Below, piece by piece: positions 23,493-35,900 of a stretch of 64,000 bases of DNA. The position numbers were made by a program, and so were the translations under genes. Origin of the DNA: Pyronema omphalodes (lineage: Eukaryota; Ascomycota; Pezizomycetes; Pezizales; Pyronemataceae); the NCBI GenBank assembly GCA_024516155.1, contig JAJJXM010000003.1:310001-374000 (forward strand), in the 5' to 3' direction. The notes beneath the pieces are model-generated. The model was given only the letters and a program-made list of their open reading frames with translations. It made no database searches and was not told the origin of the DNA. How positions within the stretch are numbered: position 1 is the stretch's first letter; every line of letters begins with the position of its first letter.

Positions 23493-24838
23493 ATGGCTTC
23501 GGGTTCTATTAAAAGGAAACGCGTCGGAGAACAGAAATTTTATGCGGTACAGAGCGGGTTTCAGCCGGGAGTCTACACGGAATGGAATGATTGTCTAGCA
23601 CAGGTTAGGGGGTTTAAGGGAGCCAAATGTACGTATGGGCGGCGCAGTGGCGAAGAGCGGGGTGGAGGTGGAGAGGGCTGTGAGCTCTCTGCGCGCGCTG
23701 GTTCCGGAGCTGGACGTTTGCAAATCCTGCTCTCTCCCACGGGACCAGCTCGGAATCCCCAGCCCAAGCTCCCCACCCCGCTGGTTGCAATCGCGCAATC
23801 GCTAACAGCTCCCAGTCAAATCTTTCGGCTCAGTCGCAGACGCACAACTCTTCGTCACAGGACATGACCCATCGCTAGACCCAAACAGCTCCGGTTTCCA
23901 ACAGAAGTTCTATGGTGTGCATAGGGGGAAGGTACCGGGTGTTTACACTGATTGGGCTTCAGCAGAGGCTCAGGTAAAGGGCGTACAGAAACCTAAAGTC
24001 CGGTCCGTACTTCATATTTCCATAATAGCTCTTCTATGCTCATAGGGACCACTTCCGGCGACTCTGCTGGGAGTCCCACAGACCCGTGGACCTCCCCCGA
24101 GCTGTCTAGATGGCGTAGCTAACACACCTCAGTTCCTTTGCCACCCGCGCCGAAGCCGAATCCTTTGTCCTAACCGGTGAAGTCCCTGATGCCGCCCCCG
24201 TCACCATCGACGACTCAGCAGAAGCCGCATGCAGTCCAACCCCCAAGCGCCGCGCCACCGTCTCTGCTCCTGCTCCGGCACCTGCACCTGCACCTGCTCC
24301 TGCCCTCGTCTCCGCCGCTCCTGCTCCTCAACCCCGAATCTCCCGCGCCGTCCAATCTTCGGCCGCAGATAACTCCGACCTCCTAAAAATTTACACCGAC
24401 GGCTCTGCTCTTGCGAACGGAAAATCCGGTTCCTGCGCTGGTGTCGGAGTGTGGTTCAGTCACTCAGACCCACGTAACATTTCTGAGCCTCTCCAAGGTC
24501 CTCGGCAAACAAACCAGCGTGCCGAGCTCACGGCGATTTTACGAGCCCTTCAAATCTCACCCCCGCATAGAGATGTGCTTATCATAACCGACTCTCAGTA
24601 CGCCATAAAGTGTGTGACGGTGTGGTATCATGCGTGGGTTAAAAATAACTGGATTACGTCGGTTGGTAGACCGGTTGAGAATAGGGATTTAGTGGAGATG
24701 ATTGTGGGGTTGATGCAAGATCGTAGTAAGCAGGGCGCTGATACTAGGTTGGAGTGGGTTAAGGGTCATGAAGGAAATATGGGAAATGAGGGGGCGGATA
24801 GATTGGCGGTTGAGGGTGCTAGGAGAGGGAGAGTATAG
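23493..24838 (+). CDS. Ribonuclease H1 with two hybrid-binding domains
   Basis: Degrades the RNA strand of RNA:DNA hybrids (R-loops, primers) in nucleus and/or mitochondria. Exons are 23493-23628, 23816-24002 and 24133-24838, giving 342 aa. Introns of 187 and 130 nt (GTACGT..CCAG, GTCCGT..TCAG, with CTAAC branches) join FKGAK|FKSFGSVADA and KPKVR|SFATRAEAES, each restoring the conserved hybrid-binding domain fold. Domain 1 is about residues 12-61 (KFYAVQSGFQPGVYTEW), domain 2 about 75-123 (KFYGVHRGKVPGVYTDW), followed by an Ala-Pro linker (153-173). The RNase H fold is 193-338 with acidic residues D197 (YTDGSA), E239 (RAELTAI), D261 (ITDSQYA) and D330 (GADRLA), and H320 (KGHEGNMGNEGAD). All catalytic positions are present. 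A longer N-terminus from an in-frame ATG at 23154 is possible but looks like C-rich upstream DNA. Confidence 0.92.
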
Positions 24839-27173
24839 GAACTTGGTACGGGGAGTTACGGAGATTCGGGGATGGCGGCAGAGAAGGATTGGGATATTGG
24901 GGGGAATGGGGTAAAGGATCAAGAAGCGAGGGATACTGAGACGGAGGAAAATTGAAAAGAAGAGGAGGAAATTGATGGATGCTGGCGAGGAAAATGAGGA
25001 AGGGAGCAAAGGAAGTGGGGAATGCTGGGGAAACGAGGCTATAGTGGAGAAATGTGGGATTGGTATCGTGGGATTGATGTGGTGGGATGAGAGTGGATAT
25101 TGGGAAAGGGTTTGGAGTTTGGGTTGCTGGTTTTATTATTGTACATATTATGGTTTTTCTTTTCCACTCTTTGTTGGGTTTTGCAAACGGGAATATCTTT
25201 TTTTTTCTTTCCCTTTTCTTTTTTTTTTTTTTGTTTTTGCTATGTTTGATTTTTTGGATATGCCGTACCATACGAGAAGAGAGTAAATGCTCAAAGTGTT
25301 TCGGAACGAGGAATTGTGGATTGTGAATTATCATACCTTGAAAAGAGGGGGGTTACCATGATATAGTAAAGTTTCATCCGTAAAATCTTTTGCAGCGGTC
25401 GGAATGTTGACCGGAATCATCAGGTGATAAACCATGTATAACACCGGATCACATAAAATCACTACAAGATCTCTCAATCCTACATTCAAATCATCCCGAT
25501 AATCATCAAATTCCGATGATAAGATAACCAACCTTTTTTCTATCGCCCGAGATGACATATAATAATGTTGCTATCAACACCAGCCTCGCCTATCTTTCCC
25601 AGATAGTCCATCTTCGCCTTCAACCCCTTAGTACTAACCAACCACCCAACGTCGAGCAGGAAGTAAACCAACACTGAAGAGAGCTAATAAAACATGAAAT
25701 TGCATTCCTTTAACGAAATATTTTCTTTTTATTTAAACGCAATATCCTATCCAAGCCTTTACATACACACAGCCACAAAAGTGTTCCTGATCCAACCTAG
25801 TTAAATTGCCAGTCATGGTATATCACACTGTTTTGGCCTGGTGCGATGGTGTTGAATATCTGTATTACAGTTTCAAGGGGTTTGGGTGGTTGATGACTTG
25901 TAATCTGTGACGATCTGGTGTTGCGCGTGGGTTGGTTTGTGGGTGTGAAATACAGGCTTGTAGATTAGAAGGGATTTTTTTCTGGGAGGGGTGGGAAAGG
26001 GAATTGTGTGATGGAATTTTGAAAATGGTGTAGTATTTATTAGACGAGAATATATGGGGATATGATTATTATTATTGTTATTGTGTTTTGAATTTGAATT
26101 TTGTTTGGTTTAAGGCTTGGAGATGATGGAGATGGGTTGGTTATTGGTTAGATGGAGGGGATTTTGGGGGGGGGGGGGTGGAGTTGGGGGTTTGGTATTG
26201 AGAGTTGGAAAATTGGGCCAGCGGCTGGTTTGAGGGTTGGGGTATAGATTCTGCACCCGTAAAGCGAAATAATCGCGGTCACATATATTGATTATATCAC
26301 AGGAGGGCTTATAGTACAACCTCTAATGCTGATGCTTCTGTAATATTCTTGTAAACTCGGCCCCGAAGATTATCAAGAACTATTGCTTTGGGATTGAAAG
26401 CAAATCTTTGCTTACCTATCTTGTATTGAATAAGTAGGGAACGAAAGCTGAAGAGCCTAATGCTGAAAAAGTCAAAAGTAAGTGTTGGAAACTTGGTGCG
26501 TCACGAAATCAGACTCGGTCCGGTTTTTGGAAGCTTTCGGTAGTCTCGGTGATTTTTCGGATATTGAAAGGTTATTGTTCCTGTGGATATATATATATGG
26601 GCTAAAGTATTGTATATAGTGGATCATCGTTGAAGATAAGAAAAACTAGCTCTAAATCGGTGTTTTTCACGCTAAGAATAGTACCAAGTGTTGTAGGCTA
26701 TTTGGATAGGGTAATACAACTGATTTCTCTGCCATAGTATGGGTAATATAACGGTGAAAGCGCTTTACATCACCAAACTCGTAGGAAAACTGGGAGTGCA
26801 TACAAACTTTTTTTCTCATTTTTTTCCCTAATGTCAAATAAGCCACCTAATGGACTTCTGCTATATACAATATAAGATAACAATGCCAGCATGCTTATAT
26901 CCATCTGATATGACTTATGTCATCATATCCGCTTCCCCTGTCGCTTCCTACCAATGATATCCAATGATAACAGAATAAATAAATACAAGTACTACCAGAG
27001 TCATTATAGGTCTTGAGATGGGGTTAAATAGTAAAGGGTATCATGGTTTCTCCCACCTAAACTAATCTCCTCTCCATACTAACTCAGCACTAACACCACC
27101 TCCAACTCACCTGTTAAGCCTAAGATTTGATGTACTAAAAACTTGTGTTAATCCACAAAATCTTACCTTGTAT
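24839..27173. other. Intergenic region between RNase H1 and the bZIP gene
   Basis: No gene can be firmly supported. A 75-codon frame on the minus strand (25331-25558, beginning MSSRAIEKRLVIL) has protein-like composition and ends at a possible donor (AAG|GTATGA), but I recognise nothing in it and no flanking exon joins it convincingly. The rest is AT-rich, with a T tract (25197-25235) and a G run (26166-26178). Confidence 0.4.
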
Positions 27174-28499
27174 TTACATCCCCAGCATATGCGTATCCAT
27201 ACTTTGCTGTTCCTGATCATGATCCACAACAATACTCACCTCCCCCCTAAACGCTCTCCAAAAATTTGTCCCTTGTAAAGCTTGCTTATCAAACAGCCAT
27301 ACCCACTTCCTTACAAACCACTCTTCCCACTCCCAACACCTTTCATCCCATGGCATCTTCCCCCATACTTTCACCCCTCTTTCAGTGTCTCTACACAACT
27401 GCACCGCATCTATATCTTGATTCCTATCATGCAGCTTAGCTAGTATCCGATCCCTGATAATAGCTGAAGGGATAACATCAACCCAAGGATGATGCTCTAT
27501 CTCCGATTGCAGCTTGGTTGGAAGTAAGTCCGGGGCAGCTTCGGATAGACGAGCCATCATCTGGGGAATTGGTAGCAGGTTGCCAGCTGGATCTAAGAAT
27601 TGTCCTGTGGTAAAAGGGGAGATGGTATCATTGCAAAGGTATTGTAGGAGCTGGATACCGAGTAGACCGAGGTTGACTTGGACCGCGGTACGGATAGGTA
27701 GGGGTACAATGGAGAGGACAGGAGATCGGGAGGATTGATCGTGAGGGGATGAGGGGAGTGGAGATGGGATATAGCCAATTGAGTAGAGGGATTGGGGCTG
27801 CCAGTTTGGGAGGAATGGGCCAGTGCTGAGAGGTGAGGAGGAGTCGGACTGAGAAAATATGTCCATGGGAACTGATCCGCCGATTGACGGAGCTGTAGTA
27901 GATGACTGGGTTCTCAGAGGGCTTGTAACAGTTTTCTCTCGGCTCTCCTGCATGGAATCTCCCAAAGTGGCTGATATCGGATACATATCAGATGAAATCA
28001 TATCTGACCAAGGATTGGAATTCTGCAGAAATGTCTTCCGAATAGCTTCGATATCAAAATCCGGCGTAAGTGGGTTGGTACCCAGAGGTCGACTTTCGAT
28101 GTATTCTTTAAACTCTTTGTGGCGAGTTCGCTGCCGTTGACCTGTACGTGTTCCTTAGCACTTGTTCTACATCTTTTAAATCGTGGGGGTTGTCTCATAT
28201 GCATAGATTAGAGACGAGCATTACTTGGGGTGGTACTTACGCCATGCTCGCTGCGCGGCTCTGTTTTGTATCTTTCTTCTCTCGTGCTTATCTGTTGTAC
28301 ATGACAACTGACGCTCTTCATCCTCAGTAAAGATCTTGTTCTGAGGAGTAGTAGTAACTGTGGCTGCTGTTGGCTTAGACGGTCCGGATGAGTCCGTTTC
28401 ACAGGCGCCATCCGATGTCGCAGGGACCGGTTGTGCGTCGCTTCCCGCGGTTTGGGAAGCATAAGGTTGACTTGCTCGTGAAGATGAGGCTTCCATCAT
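27174..28499 (-). CDS. bZIP-like transcription factor with DUF3425 domain
   Basis: Probable nuclear DNA-binding regulator of a fungus-specific class. Exons are 28499-28241 and 28141-27174, giving 408 aa. The 99-nt intron (GTAAGT..TACAG) interrupts the basic region, and splicing yields NRAAQRAWRQRQRTRHKEF. The basic region is about residues 71-95, with the bZIP invariant Asn79 and Arg87 at the usual spacing (NRAAQRAWR). It is preceded by DKHERRKIQ. No clear leucine heptad follows, which is common in this class. The C-terminal half matches DUF3425 hallmarks: VQVNLGLLGIQLLQYLCND, HPWVDVIPSAIIRDRILAKL, and GVKVWGKMPWDERCWEWEEWFVRKWVWLF. The N-terminus is Ser/Thr/Pro-rich. The start could also be the next Met (28496) or lie further upstream, since the frame stays open to 28631. 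Target genes are unknown. Confidence 0.85.
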
Positions 28500-29640
28500 C
28501 CAATAATGGGTTTTCTCTGTGTGAAGATCTTTGCGAAAAGTTCTTGCAAAGTGAGCACTATTGTTTGGGATTAAACCAACACATCTGAATTGAAGCATTC
28601 TCGCAACCATACGCAGTGTATATAAAACCAAATAAAAACATCAGTGATTTTCTTTTGGTCTTTTTGCCATCGCAGCCTTCTGCATAGACATGCCCTTCCC
28701 AACCAACCCGCTGCCGTATTATGACGCCGCCCCTAACTGTTAATGGAAGCAATGCTCCAGTCACCCAGTGTTTAGTAGTTTTTTCCAGAAGCTTTGTAAA
28801 ATAATCGAACTGTTTCGTTTTGTTTCTACATACTGCTAATTTATTGTCAAAAATGAGCCACAATCCTGCTATATTCATGCTACATTCACGTCATAATGAG
28901 GTCCAAGTAAGGTGATTATCAGTTCCAATCGGGATAAAATGAGAGTAGGTGGGACTTTGCGCATTACTTGGGGACTAATCTGCGAAGACGGCTAGCATGA
29001 CATGGCGGTCACGCCATACACTTCAAGTGTAGCTTTCGGGAGCCCGCAGATCCGCGCAACATTCCGTTTTTGACGCATGAACAACAGAGGCTGCGATGAG
29101 GTATCGTTTGTCGTGCAGAAGATAGCTGGTATAGTGCTACTTGACGGCGGTTATAATTCCCATTTAAAGACCCAATGTATTTTATAACCGTATCCTTCTA
29201 AATCACGGACGTTTTGGGGAGAGTATTTTCGAAAGAAGGAACATTCTCGATGAAGTTGAAACTTACAATCAATTGCGTCGACCTGAAATGAGCCATCCGG
29301 AGTTAATTTATCTCCTACGAGCCACGGCGTTTGCGGGGGACATCACACATTATATTGAACGCCAATAATTTATTTCTCTATACATTCATACTTTCTTGCA
29401 ACCCTGGGGTTATGGCGGTTTTTACAGAAAACACATGCGCTCTAAACCTAACGCGTATAGCAACGCCACAGAAAACCCCTTGGCTCTGTCCCCGTACATG
29501 TGAATCATAATTCCAGGCCTAGAATTATTTGCCTCCTTCCCTTCATCCTTCCCGCATCGTCGTGGCTAAGCGCCCTGGTTGCGCAGAGGTCACCTTGCCG
29601 GCTTCCTCCCCTTCCTCCTCACTTCCCATCGATCCTCATT

Positions 29641-29662
29641 CGATCGCGGGTAGCCGCGATCG
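29641..29662. repeat. GC-rich perfect hairpin
   Basis: CGATCGCGG and CCGCGATCG are separated by GTAG, in otherwise mixed sequence. Confidence 0.75.
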
Positions 29663-29790
29663 TGGCCAGGGGCAAAAACGAAAAGGCGTTTGTCGGCAAA
29701 GCCGAAATGTATGTGAACCTTTGCCATAGAAAAGTTGAGGTGGCACACATCGTTCCTACAACTCGGGTCTAGACAAAATATTTTCAATTC

Positions 29791-29954
29791 TACGTGTACG
29801 ATGGCAGATCCCAAAAAATAGTTTATCGGAGTTTGAATCGAAGTTTGGACTTTCAACATACACCGATTATCTGCATAACTCGCGCCACTTATGCAGCTCA
29901 GATCTACGTAGAAAATTTTCAGTGCTTCAACCACGTGTACGATGGTAGATCCCA
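29791..29954. repeat. Diverged direct repeat, about 141-bp period
   Basis: ACGTGTACGATGGCAGATCC (29792) and ACGTGTACGATGGTAGATCC (29933) differ by one base. The preceding ~45 bp also align (AAAATATTTTCAATT versus GAAAATTTTCAGTGC). Read on the minus strand the two copies encode similar peptides (VHVELKIFCLDPSC and VHVVEALKIFYVDLSC), so this is either a tandem duplication or a remnant of a repeated coding unit. Confidence 0.6.
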
Positions 29955-32900
29955 GATTGACAGATCCAACTTAAACATATGGGAAAACACCCACGGCAAG
30001 AAACGTGCTAAGCGAAAAACTTACCAAGAAACTAACTTGATAAAGGTGTTATGAAATCAGTTGTTCATAAATTGTCGGTTAATTTGAGGTCTCCCCGGTA
30101 TCAGGTACATACAGTTTCGGGACAAAGGTTTTCGTGCAACGTGGGAACTTCCTCTTTCCGTTACTACCCTTAAAATGAACTTGCACAACACCACACCACA
30201 GCCACTGATACATAATTTTGCCGGATTAATTCTGAAGTCGTGTTACGTGCTGATTGATTGTGAGAAGAATTTTCATGTGAAATGTAATGAATGCGAAAAA
30301 TTAAAGAAATACATCCCAATCAACTCCGTAGGTTCGAGTTGAGAGTGCCGAGTGGGAAAAGAGCAAACAGGGCTCCAAAATGCAACAACGAGAATGAAAA
30401 CCAGCAGAAAGAAGAGAGGTGGCAACAGGCCCAAGAAATGAAGTACGCTCTGGGGCGGATCCCAGCGAGACTCTAAGGTAACAGCTAGAGCCTCGAAATG
30501 TATTTAGACTGTAGCATACGTCATAACCTTAAGGTTGGGACCGTTCAAGAAAATCACATCAAATCAAATCAAATCAACTCTGTAGGTAATCTCAATACCA
30601 TAGGAGACCATTGTGTCGGCAGTAATTTGATCAACCTGACAATGTGTATTCAAAGTCCTAGACTCCATAATCCAGCAATCCAGATTCAATTTTTTTTCCC
30701 CAACAGACTTTATAGTACATCCTCAAATCCAATCACACAGCCATATCGATATTCCTTTGTACATTTCCACCCCTCCAAAAATATCGCTTTATCTTGACCA
30801 TTACTGTCGCCCTTAATATGTGTTTTGACAACCTAAAAAGTATGACATATACTCAGTTATTAAAGTCATAGGATATATCTAACTGCGAATTTGTTGGTTT
30901 ACTAGTATGTACACCTCTAGTCTCACTTCATTCTAGCACTGGCAAAGACCAGGAGGGCAGCAAAGTCGCGAGTGATGATTAATGATACGGGGCGCTCTAG
31001 GGGTCGGAGTGTACGTTCATCAACCTCTACGTCATTCTCTGCATCCAAGGCTCACTTTTATGTAGTTCTATCTGATCTTACGCTGTATTACACTCTACAT
31101 AGCCATATAGAAATCCACAAATCGCATCTGCGGCATAACTTTTGCTACCGCAGCTACCCTCAAGCGGCATCCACACAGCTCTCTCTTCACAGTCTTTTGA
31201 GCCCGAGTTACTTTGAGGCCCTAGACTTTTGGATCAAGTCACTCTATTCAAATCAAGACCCACTCGGAAGACTTGGTGGCCTCGTGTATTTGAATTACGG
31301 GCTTCCGGGGTTGCTTCGCCTCTTCTTCAGAAGCGCTCCCCATAGGGGGCGCTTTCTGATGAGTTGCAATGATGTGCGCCTATTAGTGTTAGTGGAAGAG
31401 TAGGTGGGTGGGTAAAACTCGAACCTCAGCAATTTCTGGTGAATCTTAAATTTTAATGTCGCTGATTTACCATCTGTATCACCGGAGGTAGTCAAAGGAA
31501 TTGAATACCCCTTCCTCAACCGCAGTGACTTCCTGAGTGCAATAATATTTTGAGATAGCGCTGCTCAGATGTACCTTCAGTCCTAAATCTCTATAAGGCT
31601 ATAATAAGTATTTTCCGCGTTTTCATAAGAATATACCTATACAAAAAATACGCGTAAACCGTAGGGGACGCAGCCATTACGCCTGGTATGCAGCTTATTT
31701 TAATAAAAGGTACTCTTGTAGACAAGTTCCAATGTACCGCGTGAGGTTGGTGCGGCGCTTCACGATTGGCACACTTGCCATTGCACGATGTACTATGCGA
31801 GCCTGCGAGTGACCGTGAGTGATGCAATACACCATCTTGGCACGGGTAGGAGTGGTCCAATCCTCTCCCTATACTTGCACCGATTACCTGGTTCTAGCCT
31901 CTCTTCATAAACCGCCTTTTCTCCCTAATTTTCATTTTCTCTCTTCATCTCCGGTATATATATACTTGCACTCTGTCCCGTCTCTGCTGTTGAACCGCAT
32001 GATGGCCGCTGATCCTATATCGATATCCCTGTGCATAAGGCATTTGGTTGAACGATTGTCACCCGATACTCCGGAATTGGTATGAAATGCTTTGAATCCG
32101 CGTGCTTTATGGATTACAGAAAAAAAAGCTTTTGAAGCATTTTTTGGAATCCTATAACTCTCCGTGATCGGGGGGTTGAGCTCGCGTGCCATTTTTCGGA
32201 GTCCGGCACCTCTCTTGGTGAGTTGGGTCGCTTGTGTGATTTTTTACTGGTTTTTGGAATAGAAAAATTCAGATATGCATCAGATGATAAAGGATATGAT
32301 GATCTCTGCAGGGACGTGTTGATCACAGATCATCTATCATCACATCCACCACAGCGCCACTTGTTGTGACGATTCTCGCCGGTTACACCTAAAACTTGTC
32401 ACGTGTGATGTCAGTGTTTACAGTACTACATATACGCTCCATATCCTTCAGCGTCTCCCCGAATCGCGACAGCGATCTAACATGGAGAAATCTCTCATGA
32501 CTTGTATGGATCACAAGTTTGGAACTCATGGACCCTCCTAAACACCCCCGACATTTAAATCCAACTCCGCCGTAACCCTTACGACAACGGCCTATGATGG
32601 TATTTTACGAACTACTAGATTCTTCAAGTGCGTATATTGGTATAATAGCCCCCTTTTATGAATACACGGAGAGAATATCCATAACCCTAAGCGGTGACTC
32701 TGGGCAAACTCTTAATGCTATGATCTGAACGAAGTCCAAGAAAGCTTAAAGAGAAATTCTCAAAATTCTCGAGTCCAGGGGTTATATAGGAAATAACAAT
32801 ATTTTTTACTACGAGAATATCGCTAAGGAAACGTAAAAAACTTTTGTGAAATTCTTATATGTACAGAGGTGCGGCTGAAGGTGCGTTTTTGACGTTAAGC

Positions 32901-35900
32901 GGGATGTATAGGTGGAGGAGCGTATACACACTCCGCCCCCGAGCGCTCCGCATCTCAAGCAATCACTCGACCCAAGCAATTTTCTATGTAACGAACTTTT
33001 GTGTATAACGATAAGTCGTCCCGGTCCTGACGTAGAATTATAGATAATCACTGCTATATTGAAGTTTAGAATGTCGTTAACTTTAAAAGCGAGCTCAGCG
33101 AGTTCCAGCGGAGGAAACAGCTAATATTGAAATCAGTCAAGGTGGTTTCAGATTCGGGGAAGAAGGTTGGGTCCCAAAGCAATACGGTGCGATGAAAAAA
33201 GGAGGTTCTTCGGAGTTTTTGAATTGAAGGGTAGAAGAAAAGAGATGAAAGAGATTGAGGAGAGCCAGAGGAAAAAAAGGAATGGGCATATAAGAGCAGA
33301 GCTCCCCACGGTCTGGACTACATACCACAGTCCGGTCCGGTTATTGGACTGGGATTGGCAGTCTTTTTTACATGGTGGACTGGACCGCCTGTGGGTGACT
33401 GTAATGACTATCGAATCACGCAAAATCACTCGCAAGTGACGGAAAATTGTGAGCTGTTGAGTTTCATCAGTCTCAAAGAAAGTAAAATAGAAATAGGGTG
33501 CGGTGGGACTATATACTCACTGGTGGACGCAAACGCGCGTCGAGAAAAAAAAAAACTTTTGCAGTGGAGGATGCTAGCTCCAACCTTGTTGCGCGGCAAG
33601 CGGCCTTTCTCGAGCCGCTTCAACCACAAACATATATAGCCCAAAAAAACAACCCAAACAAGAGAAAAAGATCAAAATACCAGAGCTGAAGGATGGAGCC
33701 GGAAAATTCTAATTTATCAACTTTAAATATCATGCTAATTTCTACCATATAAAAGGCCGCGGGTGTCCTAACCCAGGCTTGCCACAGCCAATCCCCCTCT
33801 CATTCTCTGCCCGCAACGTAACCGCTCTCCTCTGACAATTACTCTCTGTAGCTCTCACTCCAGAAACGGTTGAACACGATACTTACATCATGCCTACACT
33901 ATGTGATGGAGGGCCAACTGGTTGAAATTAACTATCATAAAGCTTATATTCTTTTGCCTTTTTCAGGAAACCTTTGAAGTAATGGTTATTCTGTTGCTAG
34001 ATGCAAATTGTATGGGGTGCACCAGGGTTTTGGCACCATCCGAGTACATCAATTTTCAATATCGCCGAGATGCTACAGTGGAGACTTTACCGAGCATAGT
34101 ACGCCAGGTACTTAGTTCCCTCTTACCGGTTCCCGGCGAAAAATGAAACTAACGTAGGAGCATCAACTCCTTGTGAGCATATCTATAATTACCTGGAACT
34201 TCCTTGAGACTTGATGATTCTCCTTTACCGTTGAATATCACATTCGGAATCGCTTCGTTTCACTAGTGGTATGCGTAGTATAATCATAATGCGTACCAAA
34301 AATATCACAACTATGTAGTACTTAGCGCTTGTCGCTTCTATTTCCATCCCCAAGTGCAAAGAACACTTTTGATTGCGGGGTAACCTGTAGATATTGTTTC
34401 ACCATATCGGTGCCAAGTCATCCCATCAGTCTTACGTTTGTTTATTCACTTTGCGATTCTCAATCTATTCCCAGCTCTCCGGAAACCTGGGGTTTCTTAC
34501 GAATTCATTTATGGGCCCTATGGTCGTACAAAGTTATTTCATGCCCTCAAGCTCCTGAATGAATAGAATAAATAACGTGACATAGTTACATAGTTACAAA
34601 GTGCACTAAAGTTACCGGTTTGTTTTGGAAAAGTACAATATGGTATTAAATGCAGAGATACATACCGGAGATGTCTAAGTATGAGCATTGTAAGTTGCGG
34701 CGAACCTGCAGGAACATAAACATTCACGTCTCTCCATCTACATACATATCGCAAATCAATGCCGGTGAAATGAATCATGAAGCCGAGACTAGAGTTGAAG
34801 CTGTACTACGCTATTTAGTTGGTGAACCAAAAGAACCAAGGGAATCACGAGTTGAAACATATTTCATGCAAACCCCCAAGTATAGCCATGTAATAATGAC
34901 CAAGATCCATCTCTGTTGTAAAATATAGATCTCTCATCATCCAAATATCACCCATAGCTTAGACACCCGTATCACATAATCCGCCGCACAGCAGCAGCCA
35001 CATAACAGCCACAGCCGTCAGCGCATATTCGCGGGTCTGCGGCGAAGCATCATGAATTCAAGCCGAGAATCTTACCAGCCATCCAATCGGTTTAAATGGT
35101 TACCATCGGCGTAGTACCTACACAGTGGCGGCACAGCCACGCAGCATGACGAAGAAAAATCTTAAAATATCGAGTGACCCCAAATGATCCAATATTTCTT
35201 TTGCACTTCGCTTACGGCGGATACTGCCGATTTTTAGCGGTATCATATGTTAGCCATGTGTATTTCAGTCCCCATTCCCAACCACCAATTATGATGCATC
35301 CTATTGGATTGAACAGGTGCACAATATATTACTAGGGCTTGCCTTATATGGTGCATCCAGTGATTTCAAACAAAATCTTGGCATATCGTGCCTTAATCCT
35401 ATGACTGGATACTGCAAGCATCTCATAATTTGGAACCAATATTTCAGCTGACCTGACCCCACGTATTCACAAAAGCAATACGAAAGTGTGCAGATACATA
35501 CACATCCCTCTATTCCATTTCCATGTAATTCCTTTCGCGTTCGCGCATTCATTATTTTGCCACTATAATCTGCAATTTCTTCACTGCTTTCTCCTCGGTA
35601 GGTTTTTTAATCCACGCTGCCTCAGCATAGAAGGCTACGAATCAAACATCTCTGTCATATCCGCTCCGTGTCATCCTAGTGTTTCTATGCATGCTCCGTA
35701 GATCATTCATATATCCGTTTGTATATGATCACCATATCCACAGTGCATCGAAATTATGCTCCGTGGCTCCGTGACTCCGCGACTCCGCCTCCACGGTTAA
35801 AAACGTGGTAAACAATCCATGCAGCAAAACGCCCTTTCGTAGGGCAGACATATGTACATAACAGTGGCGTTCACGATCGTTTTGGGGGGGGGGGGGGGGG

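Noticed and set aside
25331..25558. 75-codon minus-strand frame (MSSRAIEKRLVIL...)
   Set aside because: Composition is protein-like and it ends at a possible donor, but no upstream or downstream exon joins and no family is recognised; mentioned only in the intergenic entry.
31999..32083. Short frame MMAADPISISLCIRHLVERL after a TATATATA sequence
   Set aside because: Possible first exon, but none of the tried acceptors downstream gives more than about 20 further residues.
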